A DNA stretch of 64,000 bases from Neospora caninum Liverpool (Eukaryota > Apicomplexa > Conoidasida > Eucoccidiorida > Sarcocystidae): the NCBI RefSeq assembly GCF_000208865.1, contig NC_018398.1, positions 2,294,001-2,358,000 of the forward strand, written 5' to 3'. Below the pieces are notes generated by a model. It searched no databases. It worked only from the letters and a program-made list of their open reading frames with translations, and was not told the DNA's origin. This document shows positions 36,184-48,323 of this stretch, in pieces; within the stretch, counting starts at the first letter, position 1; the number at the start of each line of letters is the position of its first letter. Both the position numbers and the translations under genes were made by a program.

Positions 36184-39100
36184 GATTGAAGCCGTGGCAA
36201 GGCTCTGTTTCGCTGCATTGATTACTGGCAGGCCATTATAGTGTGGTAGGGTCTGTGGAGCGTTCGCGTGCGCCGGAGAAAGAGGCTTCCGTACGGCGGA
36301 CGAGAATCGAGGAACGCTGCGGAGTGGGGAGAATGCGGACGTATTGGGTGCAGGACAAAGTCGAAACCGTCGCTCTGCTTGACGGCAGTAAAACGTACTT
36401 TTCACACGGCAAAATGCGTGTTACAAGCATGTAGATCACTGGTAGCGGAATATGCCAGTTCAAAATACTGCGTACTATTTGCCGTACCTTGTCTTCCGAT
36501 AGTGAGTTTTTAAAAATCAGGAACCGGCTGTCACCCGCACGCTCTGCGATCATCCACCTTGGTTTTAGCTTGGTGCTACACACAGCCTCCAGGCCTCCGA
36601 GGAAGTGTGGCGAGAGACTGACAGGATACCAGAGAGTGCAGTTGCGGCGCTTTGCGACTTCTTGGCGGGCACCAACTTGGGTCACAACTACGTTGTCTCG
36701 TGAGGCGCGCTACAAGACCAGGTTCCACTCTAGACACTGCAGACTCCTTGTCCTAGCCTCACTTGTACACTCTGGTGTCTCGTAGTGGGAAATGAAACAG
36801 CGCGCGAACAGCTGCCCAGCCCCAACGGAGGCCCCAAAGCGATGCCGGTAGATGCACGAGGATACCGTTTCTTACAGCTAGACTGAACAGTTTGGAAGCA
36901 GAACGTGGTTGGACTGATTTTGGAAGCACACAGACCCAATAAAAACACTGGTTGCCGATTCTGCGCTCTACGTCGTCTAGGGGAACGGTCCTGCTCAGGA
37001 GTGCAAACACTTCAGGCAGTGTTCGGTGGCCCCGTGGGGAGGAGGCGTGTTGGGGTAAAATCGAGAGCCTCGCAACTCATTGCAGCCCTACGTTGTTGTT
37101 TTCTCATGCTGGGCAGGTAGCACTGTAGGGATCCGAGAGGCTCGATTTCTGCCTCCTGGATTTCCAGTTGCTAGCAAAACAGCCAGAGGCCTTGGCAGTT
37201 TTGCGCAGACACCAGCGGTGCACTCAACAGCGACTCCTGGGATGTGCCGAATCACTCCCATACGGAAAAAAGGGGAAATTAGTTTGTCAGAACCTATAAA
37301 ACTCTTTCCATGTTAACAGTGAGATTAGAGCGTGAGGGCTGAAGCACCTGGAGGGTCAAGCGATCGATTCCTATTGCACACGTCCTGCTGATGCCCGTCC
37401 AGAGTGACAACAACGATGGAGATTTTTGTGTGAGCAGACCAATGGAGAGGCTTCATGGTGTGGTCTTCAGAATAAAATCGTTTACGTCTTTTCTCTGCTT
37501 GTCAACAAACTGGAACTCCACGCTCTATCCCCCTATCCGTGGTGAACTTGGTTCACTGTTAATATCTCTTTCCCAAGTTTCACTGTCTTCACCGAACTTG
37601 ACACGCGTCCCTCCAGTAGTCTCGCTCGTAGAGGTTACAAACCGAACCGACGACGGATGTGCTGCTGAAACACGTTATAGAAGCTTCCAGAAGCCTGAGA
37701 GGCACTCAACCCGCCTTAGAGAGCTTCATGTACGTAGAAAGAGCACCAGATTTCACTGTCACCCGATGCTAAAGTTTCCACAATGAGTTGCCGCAGCGAC
37801 TCCCTGCAGTCCGAAGCGAAGGGGACTGGCGAAACGCTTATGTCTTTGTGATTTAGCGTAGCTCCGAAATGCGGAATGCGTAGATCCGTTCCTCAGGTTG
37901 GAACTATCGTTGAACTTCAGGCACTCTGCCCTTCGGTCGCCGCCTGATGGTCTGTATTCCCTTAAACGATCCCATACTCGTTTACAGCCTATGTCACCCA
38001 GAATTTACAAATCGCCTTGCAACAGCCTCTACAGAAGCCGGGCAAGGTCGTGTGCTTCTATGTCCTCTAGGAAAGAAAGATGGAGCCCATACAGAGTTCT
38101 TTGGCCTCTGCGTTCAGCGCTGAACCCTGTCTCCGCTGATGACGTCCAGTCAGCTGGCGACGACTCATATTTAGAAAAAACACTGCACGGCCAGCAAACA
38201 GGTTATCTGAGTCACACCAGAAACAACTCACTCCGTCCTGTTTGGGCGACGTTGTGTAGCCTGAACACCGTCCGTTTCCGCTATTGTGGAAGCACACAGG
38301 AGGAACGTCTCGCGTCTGGTATGTTCGTGCGCGAGTCCGTGCATTTTCCTCTGCCAGCGACTTACGTTGTAAATCGCGGTATCGCCGTTTCTAAATGTAA
38401 GCCAGAGGCGAGAGTGAGAAGTGAGGCAAGATGGAAGCCAATGCACATGTGCTGTACATGTGCGCCCATATGTTAGCTGACCTCCCATATTGCTTCTTCT
38501 GAACCCCCGTTCACTCGGGACGTGTTTTTGAACAGCCGCAATTCCAGTTCGCCCCCTCGCCCTGGTCCAGTTCGCTACTGGGCTGCTGAACGGTTCTTTC
38601 GCGGTTAATGGGCTCTCCCGTTTAGTGAAATATGCGATGTGTGCTTTTGCTGCTTTTGCATCCCCAGTGGACAAAGCAAGACTCCAGCCCGGCCGTGCCA
38701 GAGTCTAAACTAATACTGACACGAGATATCACCTAGCTTTTGAGGACTCCCTTGCTGTCCTTCCGTGAGGGGACTGTAGAACTCCCGACCCCCGCACCTC
38801 CACGCGACTCGGGCAAATCTGTTTTTCTTTGAGTGAGTTCGTGAAGCCCGCAACGCGTGAGTGTTCGGCCTCGGGGCCTCTCCATGGACATACCCCCAGA
38901 GAATGCAGCCAAAACTGTCATTGTGTGATTCGTCACGACCCTGATACCGAGGACATTGTTTGTCTCCTGTTCTCTGTCAAAACGCCAGAAGGTGTGGTCC
39001 ACGACAGTCTCCCTGCGTGGATTCTCGACCTCGCCGCTCCAGGCATGCACGGCAGCAAACGTAGACGCTTTCAGGCTACTTTTTGACCAGGCACTAAACC

Positions 39101-39342
39101 TTATTCCTCATTTCTACGGCATTCCCTAGTCTAGTTTCCACAAAGTAAAAACCTGTTAACAACGTTTTTCTTCCCGTTGAGTTCCCTAGTTCGGCGATCT
39201 GGGCAGTCAAACGAGGAATGGTTCATCTCGCTCCACAAAACAATAGCAGCCTCAAACTGAGGTTCGCCATCCCCCCAGTCTTCCGTGCCTTCTGCGCGAG
39301 ATCACTGGAGGGGCTACATCGTCTCTTTCAGTGTCTCCTTAG
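36184..39342. other. region between the HAD gene and the oxygenase gene, no gene called
   Basis: 3.2 kb with moderate open frames on both strands (for example + 37898-38476, - 38674-38228 and - 39050-38733). None has a recognisable domain, and no chain of exons closed convincingly. A GTAAGT donor after IYN near 38368 on - is the only splice-like hint. The right end must contain the 3' UTR of the oxygenase gene and the left end the promoter of the HAD gene. Confidence 0.45.
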
Positions 39343-42300
39343 TTACGCCATTCCATAGATTGCAGCCAAGTCGGGTGAGAGCTTGACACTTCTGCGAAAC
39401 AGCACGGCGGCCTCATCTGCCTGGCCCTCTTCCGCAAGCAGCTCTGCCCGTTGCCACAGTGCGAACGCCTCCTGATCTTTCGGCGTGGTCAAAAGAGGTA
39501 TCTGCGAAGATGAGAAATCGGAAAAGCAAACAGCAGGAAATTAACGGACAGAACCAGGCGATGGTGCATGCTTAAAAAACACACAAAAATAAATAACAGA
39601 CTCTGTAACCCCCATATACGTAAGCACATGCCCAAATACAACGAGAGGTGGACTGTGGGAGGAAGTGTTTGATGGAGCACTACGTGTCCGAATCAGGCAA
39701 AACTGTAGGCGACATTCTTGTTACAGTGACCACGTGAAGTGGACTTTTGAGTGTTGTGATAGCCACCTAAAGACGTTGAACTAGCTCTTGTCACACAAAA
39801 CGCCCTCATATGTTTTTTTGCTTCCGAACAATCCTCCTATATGCTTCAGTGCTAGTGAGTAAAGACGACAGACGATAGATGCACGCATCTTACTTTTCGC
39901 CGATATAGAACATCTGTCCGAATGATGAATTTGGAAGCGCCTGGTCCAACACGGCGCCCTTCATGCATCTGGACATGCACGAAAAAAACACACCGAAAAA
40001 GAGAAGGCAGTCCGATACGCGAAAATACCGAGAACAGCAGGTTCCGACGTCGCCATTGTCTTCACAAAGCGATGACAACCCCTCAAATCGGGACTACGTT
40101 GTATTGTGTTTACCGCTTCCCTCAGTTGTGTGGGCCATAGTGTTCCAAATTTATTCGCGTGAAGACCACAAAACTTTTCTGTGGCGATACAGACATGCCG
40201 CCACGGATATTCATCTGCAAGTATTCATCCTCTGTTTCGCCCCATGTCCACACGCATCTACCTGACAGCACAAGTTTGTCTCCAGCTCGTGCACGTCACC
40301 AGCCAGCAACGGAGGACGCTACCCCCAAAGTGGAGAAAAGAACAGGAAAAAAGCGTCTCTTCTGTTTTTTATATCATGCCACGGAGAGCCGAGTGAAAAA
40401 GAAACGCGAGAGAGGAAAGAACGACAACCAGGGAAACAGGAACAAAGCGAAAATCTCAAGAAGCTTGAAGTGGAAAAAGAGGTGAGAAGCAGCGCCCACT
40501 TGCGTGTGGTAGAAGAAGAGCATCCGCCCGGCGAGTGCCTCGACGGAGTCAACAATCAATTGAGGATCCGCCGTATGTCTGAACGAAAAGAAGGGAAAGA
40601 AATGGAATGAACACTTTGGAGGAAAGAGTTGGAGATAAGATGTAGACGGCGACAATAGAGAGAAAGAAAGAACACCAACACGTCGAAGGAACACAAACGT
40701 ACTGGTCAGTGTACATGCGGAGACACGCACAAAATACCCGTAGACAGATCAATGTGTAGATGTGGGCGAATTGACAGATAGCAACTGATAGATGGTTACA
40801 TCAACAAAAGAGCACATAGCATTGATAGACAGGAAATAGACCGCCAGAGACCTCCTCTACAAAGTCCAGATATATATATATATATACTTACTTACGCGAA
40901 TTTAGACAATACATGGTGTCAAGAACGAAAGTGGAGCAATACGACACGAATGACGAGAGTCAGACACACTCGCGCTCACTGAAGAGAACAGCAACCTGTC
41001 TTGTTTTCCAAGCCGTAAACCTGTAGTGCGTTTGTAGAAGTCTTCTTACCTTCCTGCTTCATCCACGGCCATCGGTTGCGTTTTTTGTACATTGTCAACC
41101 ACCAAAGTTTCTCCTCCATCTAGAAAAAAAGAGCAGAGAAAAGAAAGATCCCGGCTGCTCCTGTTTATGATTGAAGGCTCGAATCGAGAGCCGTCACGAT
41201 CACCCGCGCACCGCGCATGCTGGCCCTTCCTGTCAAGCGAAAACGGTGACACAGATCAGTTGGTTTGTGTTTCGGCTCGTCCAAGGGAGAGAAAAGCGAG
41301 AGAACGGGGCGCGGCAACGCGCCCGATTGCGTCCTCCGTCTCCCCCTTCAAGAACGTCGTAAGAGGAAATACCCGAATACCGCTGCCTTTCCAAACACAA
41401 ACAGGACGGTATCTCGACACCGTGTTCTTTCCTTTGCCAAAGAAAAGGGGGCAGTCTTTTGCACAGTTGGAGATCGGCGGGAGACGCGCGATTGGACCGG
41501 GAAAATGAAAAAAGAAAGAAGCGAGTCGCGCGTTTCACTTGCCTTCGACATCATTCAGATAGAGAATGGTGGGCCACAGAGTCCGCGTGTTGAAATCGGC
41601 AGCTGAACAGCCGTCTGTGTGGGGTCCGAAGTGCGCGCCGTCTGTGTATCTACAGAGCGGGAAAGAGGAAAACGGGAAAAAACGATGGAGCGAGACAAGA
41701 CACAACATACAGCTGGAGAGCCGATGGCACAACGAATCGGCAGCGTGGAGGGCACTAGGAGGCGAGAGATAAGGAGGGAGAGACTGGGAAAAGAGGGGAA
41801 AATGTGGAAAAAGAGACCGAGAAAAAGAAGAGAACAGGGGAAGATGAGAAGGAGACGAGAGATAGAGAACGCGAGGAATGCCGAGCAAGAGAGAGAGAGA
41901 GTCGGATGGAAACGAACCTCGCAAAAAGGAGATGAGGATTCACGCCACATGCAATCCAATCGCCGACAAGATCGCGTTCGCCTCTTTCCTCGTCGTCCTT
42001 CTCGATCGTCACTTCTCGAATCACCCAGTCCTTGATTCGCTCCTACGACCCACAACGCGGGAAGAAGCAACAGAAAGAAGTTGAGAAGGCAAGGCAACAC
42101 CAGAAAACCGGACAAAGAATCCCGTGTGGAAATGGTGGGCGAGAAGAAGGGACACGAATGTGTTCAGCAGAAGAAAGACATACACGAAGAACGAGGCGCG
42201 ACAGAAGCGCCCAAACAAGCGAAACGACGAAAACGAGACACAGAGGAAGATGAAGAACCTGCAAGCATACAGGAGGATCCTGTCCAGATACAGTATGCCA

Positions 42301-43146
42301 GAGCAAACTCGGAAGGATAAACGTATCCACTTCGGCACATACAGACCTCATGACCGTATATATATATATATTAGTGGACATATGTATACGCTATAACATA
42401 GAGCAAGGCGGAGGGGTATTATCCTGGGGGTGGCGTACCCAAATAACATCAGCAAGACCAGGATGGTGGATTTCAACCGTATAGGCACTTCTGTATTTGG
42501 AGTTTGCAGTGCCTGTGGAATCCCAGTACGTGAATGTTGGGCCTTCCTCGACGCGGCGCCGGAGCCACTCGCATTCGGCAGTCGAGAAGACGCCGTCTAG
42601 AACAAAAACATCTCGAATTTCTTCAGGAGCAGATGCAGACGGTGAGGCAGCGGACTCGGACGGGGGAGAGGAAGGCTGGGTATGGCCTCTCCAAGGCACC
42701 CTGCCGTATCTGTAGATGTCTGTACGGGTAAGGCGTTCTCGCACTTCGTCTGTCCGTCCGTTCGAAATCTGTAGAAATTCCTCGAGAGGAAGAACGTCCT
42801 CGCCAGAAAACTCCTGTTTGTCCACTACCTTTTGCAGGCGCCTCTCGTTGTCTCCGGCGGCCTCTGCTGTGCTCGACTGGTCCCCCCCCTCGCGTCGCTG
42901 CGCCGCTTTGGTGCACACAGAGAAGCGCAAAGCTTCGAGAGCGACGTCAACGTCGGAGCGCTCCTCCTCTCTGCTGTCTGAGCAAAGCGGTGCCGCCTCT
43001 CTGACGAGATTACCGTCCTCTCTTTTCTCATGTACTGGGTTTTCGGAGGGCGCAAAGAGGTCGGAGACCGAGCAAGGCTTCACTTCTCGCTCGTGTTCGC
43101 ATGGAGAAGCGCAAGGCTTCTCGCAACAGACAGAAAAAGCTGGCAT
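39343..43146 (-). CDS. P4H-type 2-oxoglutarate/Fe(II)-dependent oxygenase
   Basis: Double-stranded beta-helix oxygenase of the prolyl-4-hydroxylase-like type, which uses O2, 2-oxoglutarate and Fe(II). Exons 43146-42439, 42042-41918, 41649-41543, 41119-41050, 40578-40500, 39968-39894 and 39501-39343 close in phase, giving about 440 residues. The N-terminal part is acidic, then FVLDGVFSTAECEWL starts the catalytic domain. HFGPHTDG supplies the iron HxD (about H288, D290). YLNDVE joins DGGETLVVDN over an intron with GC donor. RMLFFYH precedes MHEGRR, whose His (about 365) is the third iron ligand, and GASKFIIRTDVLYRR gives the basic 2-oxoglutarate ligand. A 57-nt open segment, 40318-40262, with splice sites and phase 0 could be an extra exon. 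The last exon is TPR-like (LWQRAELLAEEGQADEA). No signal peptide or ER signal is evident. The substrate is unknown. Confidence 0.88.
40868..40887. repeat. (TA)n microsatellite in an oxygenase intron
   Basis: TA run inside the intron 41049-40579 of the oxygenase gene. Confidence 0.9.
42357..42372. repeat. (TA)n microsatellite in oxygenase intron 1
   Basis: Short TA run about 70 bases downstream of the first donor (42438 on -), inside the 42438-42043 intron. Confidence 0.9.
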
Positions 43147-44735
43147 ATCGCGGAAACTGGACGGAAAACTCGACGGGGTGAAGACTCATCTGCCGCTCCA
43201 AATCTCCCCTCGATAAATCCCGCACAGGTACCGTGCATCCATTCGCCTGCTTATGGGGAAAACATGCACCAGATTCAATCTGCGAATGCAGATAGATATA
43301 CACGTTCCCGAATCTGCCGGTCTACAGATGTCGCGGGCTCACGGCTGGAGTTCCGGCGTCAAAATCGGGAACTTTTCCGCGTCAATTTTATTCACTTCCG
43401 AGGAGACGCGCCCCGCGCGCGATTTCTTGTAACAAGGGCGCGTGCAGCCCAGCCCCGGAGAGAAATCCAGATCTCCACTGACGCCAGAGATGTGTAAAGA
43501 ACGTGGTTTAGCTTGGCAGTCTCTCGGGTTTTTACCGGTAAGCGGCAAAATAGCTTTGCTTGCTGCGGCACGTGAGAAGCATGCATGTGCCAGACTTTGC
43601 GAACCTCGCAAATTGACCGTCCGCGCTGTCGCGTTCGCGGAACGGCTCTTGCAACAGGTCCATCCAATTTAGCAGAAAAGCGAGCTAGATCCAGAAACTT
43701 TGAGCGAATTCTGCGTAGGGAAAGCCCCTCTGCGGTCGTTGGCTCACACGCCGCAAGACGGATGTTTGTTAGAAACGGAGGCAACAGCAACGCTGGTATG
43801 TACGCACGTGTGTGTGTCACTCGATGGCTCGGTGAGGTGTTTCAGAAGCAACTTCGGCACTAACCCTCGAAAAAGGTAAATATGGACTCGGGCTATTTTG
43901 ATGTTACGCGAGGAGAGAGGCGCGCGCGCGCGAACGAGGCCCATACAACGCCAGGGGAAGAGCTACGTCGTTCCCGCGCTGCGTCAAGTGTGCCTGCAAA
44001 AGTGACTGTGACGGGAGGGAGAGACGCCCGTGTTTCCTCAGTCACTGAGGGTTTCCGTCTCGCTGGCAACGGCTATCGTTTTCGCGAAGTGCGCCGCTAC
44101 CTTCTGCGTTTTCGGTTTTTTACCGTCGCACTGGGAGTGGGAAGAAGCGCCTGGGAGAAGTTTCCCCGTCGGCAGGGGAGGGAAAGACGGTCCTGTGCCT
44201 TCGAGTGAAAGAGAAGTACCTTTGGAGGAGGAAAAGAGCCCTCGTCGACAACGCAAGAGGGAAAAACGGCAGCCTCAGCTCCATTCCGCGTCTCGTGGCA
44301 CAGAACTCTCGCTGGAAGGTGTTGCGGGGGTGCGCCACGCGGGGCACCAACCCGCGACAAAGTGCCTCAAAGAGGCGGCGTGTGCGAGGCTGGGCAGCGT
44401 TCTCGAGTCCTGTGCAACCCGAGCTGCCGAACTTGGCCTTGTTTTCGCCGGTCCAGAAACGGGCAAGGGCGCACCAGCGTCTGTTTTTGCCTATTGTTGA
44501 CTGTTTTAGTAGAGCTTGACACTTTTTTGCTTGGCGTGTTTTCCCCTCTAGTCGGTTATTCCGTTCAGCTTGATCATCCTCAGCACGTGCAAAGTCTCCC
44601 GTTTCAAGTTAGCGGAGCGAGACCGTGCGAGCCACCAGCGAGGATTCCTTTCCCGCCGCATCTTTCGGTGTGCCCAGCGACGCGCGCTCCATCGCGCTGT
44701 CCAGAGTTCCCTGCTACGCATATGCGTCAGTAGTG
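43147..44735. other. divergent promoter region, oxygenase / serpin
   Basis: 1.6 kb between head-to-head start codons. Open frames here (for example + 44030-44500) lack an ATG and a recognisable domain. A run of GCGCGCGCG lies at 43920. It probably holds both promoters and 5' leaders. A 5' exon adding a signal peptide to the serpin cannot be excluded. Confidence 0.5.
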
Positions 44736-46555
44736 ATGGAGTACTTCGGTCGTCTCGCTTCTTTTTTCTCGAAGGAGAAGGCTGGAAAAAAAATGGACGA
44801 TATGGCGTCTCTTTCCACGCCAGCGGCGGAGCTGCAGCGGGCCATGAGCGCCCGCAAGCGAGCACGAGGGCAAGATGGCAACTTTGTGTTGTCTCCGTTC
44901 TCGATCATGTTTGTGTTTGCGATGGCCATGCGAGGCGCGAATGGCCCGACGCTTCGTGAAATGCAAAATTTCCTCAAACTCACTTCCCTCCCTGCTCTCC
45001 CGAAACTGGACCAAGAGGGCTATTCGCCGGAAGCCGCTCCCCAGCTCGACATGGGGTCTCGGGTGTACGTACACGACGAGTTCGAGGGAAACAAGCACTT
45101 CCTGGAGTACGTGGACCTGCTTAAGAAAGAATCAGAAGGACAAACCGGGGCAAAAACGATCGATTTTTCGGATGCTGCCAAAGCGGTGGAGGAAATCAAC
45201 GCGTTTGTCGCGGACCAGACGCACAACCACATCAAGGAACTCCTAAAGGTCCAAGATGTCAACCCCCTGACTCGACTCGTTCTCGTCAGTGCCATGTACT
45301 TCAAGAGCGCATGGGCCACGCAGTTCCCTAAGCACAGAACCGACAAGGGTACTTTCCATGCCCTCAAGGAGGGCGCCCTTGTGGAGCAACAAGTGGACAT
45401 GATGCACACAACTCTGAAGGATTCGCCGTTGGCTGTCAAGATCGACGATTACGTCACTGCGGTTGCGCTGCCGTACACAGACCCGAGCACTGCAATGTAC
45501 ATTATTCAGCCACGTGATGCGCAGCACCTCTCAACGCTCTTCGATGAGAAGAAGAGCGCCGAACTGGGTAAGAAATGACGGGAAATGCTCCGGAGGGCAC
45601 ACAGAAAAACACAGCACGACACTGGCGAGACAAGACAACGGCCAGGAGAGGGGACGGGGGCTATGGCGCCAGCGAACGTGGGAGAAAGAAGGCCCAACCG
45701 CTCGGACCACCCCAGAAAGGCTTCATATATGTGTAATAGATGTATAATCTATATATATATATATATATATAATCTGTATCAATTTGTATATGTGCACAAG
45801 TTCTTCAGCCTTGGCCTTTTTGCCTTGCGTCCTCTCTCCAATGTTTTTACACAGGGTAGGGTACGGGAAGGCACGCCGCAGAGTCCGTCTGAGGTCTTCT
45901 TTCCTGTGCAGGCGTGTATGAATTTGTCTGTCGTGTGTGGATGTCGCATCTGTACCGACTGTGCGGCTTTTTCGCAAGATCCCCGTGGGGGGTGCTGGAG
46001 AAGTCCTGGTTTCCTTGGCGGTGTACTCGTGGGGGTTTCGCGTCATTTCTCTTTTTCCCTGTGTGTGTCTCCTTTTTTATCTGCGCAGGACTGCCGTACA
46101 TCGAGTCGATTATCCGAGACATGCGGAGCGACGCGACAGCGGACGAGAACTGGGGGAAGCAGCTGCGCCTGTCGATGCCGAAGTTCAAACTGAATGCACA
46201 GGCGAACCGCGAAGACCTCATTCCCCTCTTCAAGGAGGTTCTGGGAATCGATTTGATGTTCGACGTTCAGAAGGCGGACTTCTCCAAGATCACTGGCGGC
46301 AGAGATCTGGTCGTCTCGTCCTTCGTGCACGCAGCCGATATCGAGGTCGACGAGAACGGCACGGTCGCGACAGCTGCAACGGCCATGGGCATGATGCTGC
46401 GCATGGCGGTGGGGCCCACCAGGACCGTCGACGTCGTTATCAATCGGCCGTTTGTCTTCCAAGTCCGCTACACGCCTCCCTCTGGGAGCGAAGATCGCAG
46501 CGACGACTACGTCCTCTTCAGTGGCCAAATCACGGATGTCGCAGCCGCGCAGTAA
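44736..46555 (+). CDS. serpin (serine protease inhibitor family)
   Basis: Inhibitory-type serpin. Exons 44736-45567 and 46089-46555 join in phase 1, giving about 432 residues, near the family norm of 370-420. Recognisable blocks are NFVLSPFSIMFVFAMAMRGA (helix B), the KTIDFSD strand, VLVSAMYFKSAWATQF, LRLSMPKFKL, VSSFVHAADIEVDENG (before the loop) and RPFVFQVRY. The hinge ENGTVATAATA has small residues at P15-P9 as in inhibitory members. Counting from the P17 Glu (codon 46352) puts P1 at Arg (CGC, 46400-46402) and P1' at Met, so the likely target is a trypsin-like protease. The ATG at 44736 is the first in frame, and no signal peptide follows it. The frame is open further upstream but only with a GTG. 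A cytosolic location is therefore inferred. Neighbours are oxygenases with no clear link. Confidence 0.93.
45063..45074. repeat. 12-bp palindrome GTGTACGTACAC within a conserved serpin strand
   Basis: Exact copy of the dispersed palindrome, read as VYVH. Unlike the copies in the polymerase, it lies in a position that aligns with other serpins, so it may be chance codon use rather than an insertion. Confidence 0.85.
45750..45770. repeat. (TA)n microsatellite in the serpin intron
   Basis: About ten AT units in the single intron 45568-46088. Confidence 0.95.
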
Positions 46556-48323
46556 AGGTTGTGACAAGCGAAGGCAGGGGAAAAGGCGAGTCGGTCGTGG
46601 TCAGTAGATCCCATACTGAGTCGACTGCCTCGCCGAGGGAGGTGTGAAGAAGGACGAGACTCTCCTGCAGAGTGGCGTTTCGTGGAAAGAGCATTGGCAC
46701 AGCCTTCGTGCGGGGCGTGGTTCTGTCGAGAAGCGCCTTGGAGCGGCGGCAGGGGGAAGATCCTGTGAGGCACGCGTGCCAGCCTCTCAGGCGACGCAGG
46801 CACTCGCCCTCGGCCGTGTGTTTGTGCATGGAAACGTAGCAGTGTGGGGGATTTGGCTATGGAAACGACATGCCTCCTATGTAGTGTGTGGAGCCTGAGA
46901 GAGGTGGGTGTCGCCTTCGGGGGTTAGGCGGCAGACGAGACGACATTTCTAGAGGAATCCGCCAGGTGAGATGTGTTGCTTTTTTGTGGGTGTGGAAAGC
47001 AGTCCAGATCAAAAACAGGCGCTTTTGACGCGCGCGCGCGCGCCGCGTCTGTGTCTTGTATCAGATGCGGCGCCAGGTGTACGTGCCATTCCGCAGACTC
47101 CCGTGTGGGGCTATAACACGAAGAAATCCGACTTCTCACAAAGTCGCGTTTCCACGAAATTGGGGCGTGACCGGATCGGCTACGTGCCGAAGCACTTCGC
47201 TGATGCCTTTCTGCGCCCTTTTTTCTACCTTGGTGTCTCCTCACTACGGCTGCTGTCACGACGGTTTTTGGAGTGGACTCTGTTCACTGGACACATTCTG
47301 AGTCGCACCGGCTGCTCTCAGTCGCCCTCCTGCTCGATTACGCAGCTACCTGAGTAAATGTGCATGTCGAGACGCCTAGACAGCTAACGCATATACCTCG
47401 CCGCTCATACCCGGTCGAGTTAGAGACACCCTCTACAGCCTTTTCGGAGACTCCAGCTGTTCAGCTGCCGTCCACATCCGTGTACAGCACAGGTCCGGCT
47501 CTTCTGTGTGCTCTCGCGTCGCTAGAGGGGTTGAGCGCGTGCCGTGCTGCTCTGTAGCGTGAGCAAGAATCTAGATAAACAGGCCGCCCGTATTGCAAAG
47601 GAACAATTGTTTCCACGTGCATGCATCTGCAGTTCCGTGTAATCAGTGCAGAGCTCTTTATCGACGTTTCTCGACTTTCTGCAGACTGAGACAGTCCACC
47701 TGCCTAGTGTCGTGACCGTACTCTTCCCTCTTCTTGGCTCGCTCTCCCGCAAGTCGTGAGGAGATCCCTGCCGTGTACCATTTGTTTCCCGCCTCTCGGG
47801 AGTTCTTCCCTTTCCGCTGCGAGCCCTCCTGGACAGTGTTTGGCCGCTCGGTGACATCCGAAGGCGTTTTTTCTACTCTGGCGCTTCTTCCGCTACGCGG
47901 GCCGCCTTCCCTCGCTCGTTTCCGCTGCTCTCGTCTCCCGTGTTGTCTCTTGCTCTTCCCCTTTCCGTTTGTGCTCTCTGCATATCCTATCTTGTTCCGC
48001 GTCTCCTCCTCTCCGCGTCGCACCTTCACTGCGCTTCCCTTTAAGCAGCAACGAGGGGGAGGCGTTTCCAAGCTGTTTCCTCGGTTTCGGTGGAGGCGTG
48101 CTTCTCGGAAGGTGGCCCGTCCTCTTGTTGAACATTCACAGGCGAACCGTTGAAGGAAGCAGCCAGCGAGAGGAGTTTCTGACCTACTTCTGCGCTCTCT
48201 CCACCTGCAACGCAACACAAGTCCCAGAGACACGCGTTGCCTTTCACGGAAACGCACCTATACATACAAATATGCATACACCTAAATATAAATATGTATC
48301 CCCCCCTCTGGAGACGAAGACTC
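46556..48323. other. convergent intergenic region, serpin / ALKBH4
   Basis: 1.8 kb between converging gene ends. A GCGCGCGCGCGC run lies at 47030-47043, and a degenerate copy of the dispersed palindrome (GGTGTACGTGCC) at about 47077. No gene is supported. Confidence 0.5.

Noticed and set aside
37898..38476. 192-codon open frame on +
   Set aside because: No recognisable motif. Frames on - at the same place look no worse, so neither is supported.
39894..40078. Open frame on - ending in SSFGQMFYIGEK as the oxygenase C-terminus
   Set aside because: The other frame of the same segment gives HEGRR and FIIRTD, the expected iron and 2-oxoglutarate ligands, and splices in phase to the next exon.
44030..44500. 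Hydrophobic-start frame upstream of the serpin as a signal-peptide exon
   Set aside because: It begins only with GTG, has no ATG, and no donor/acceptor pair links it in phase to the serpin.
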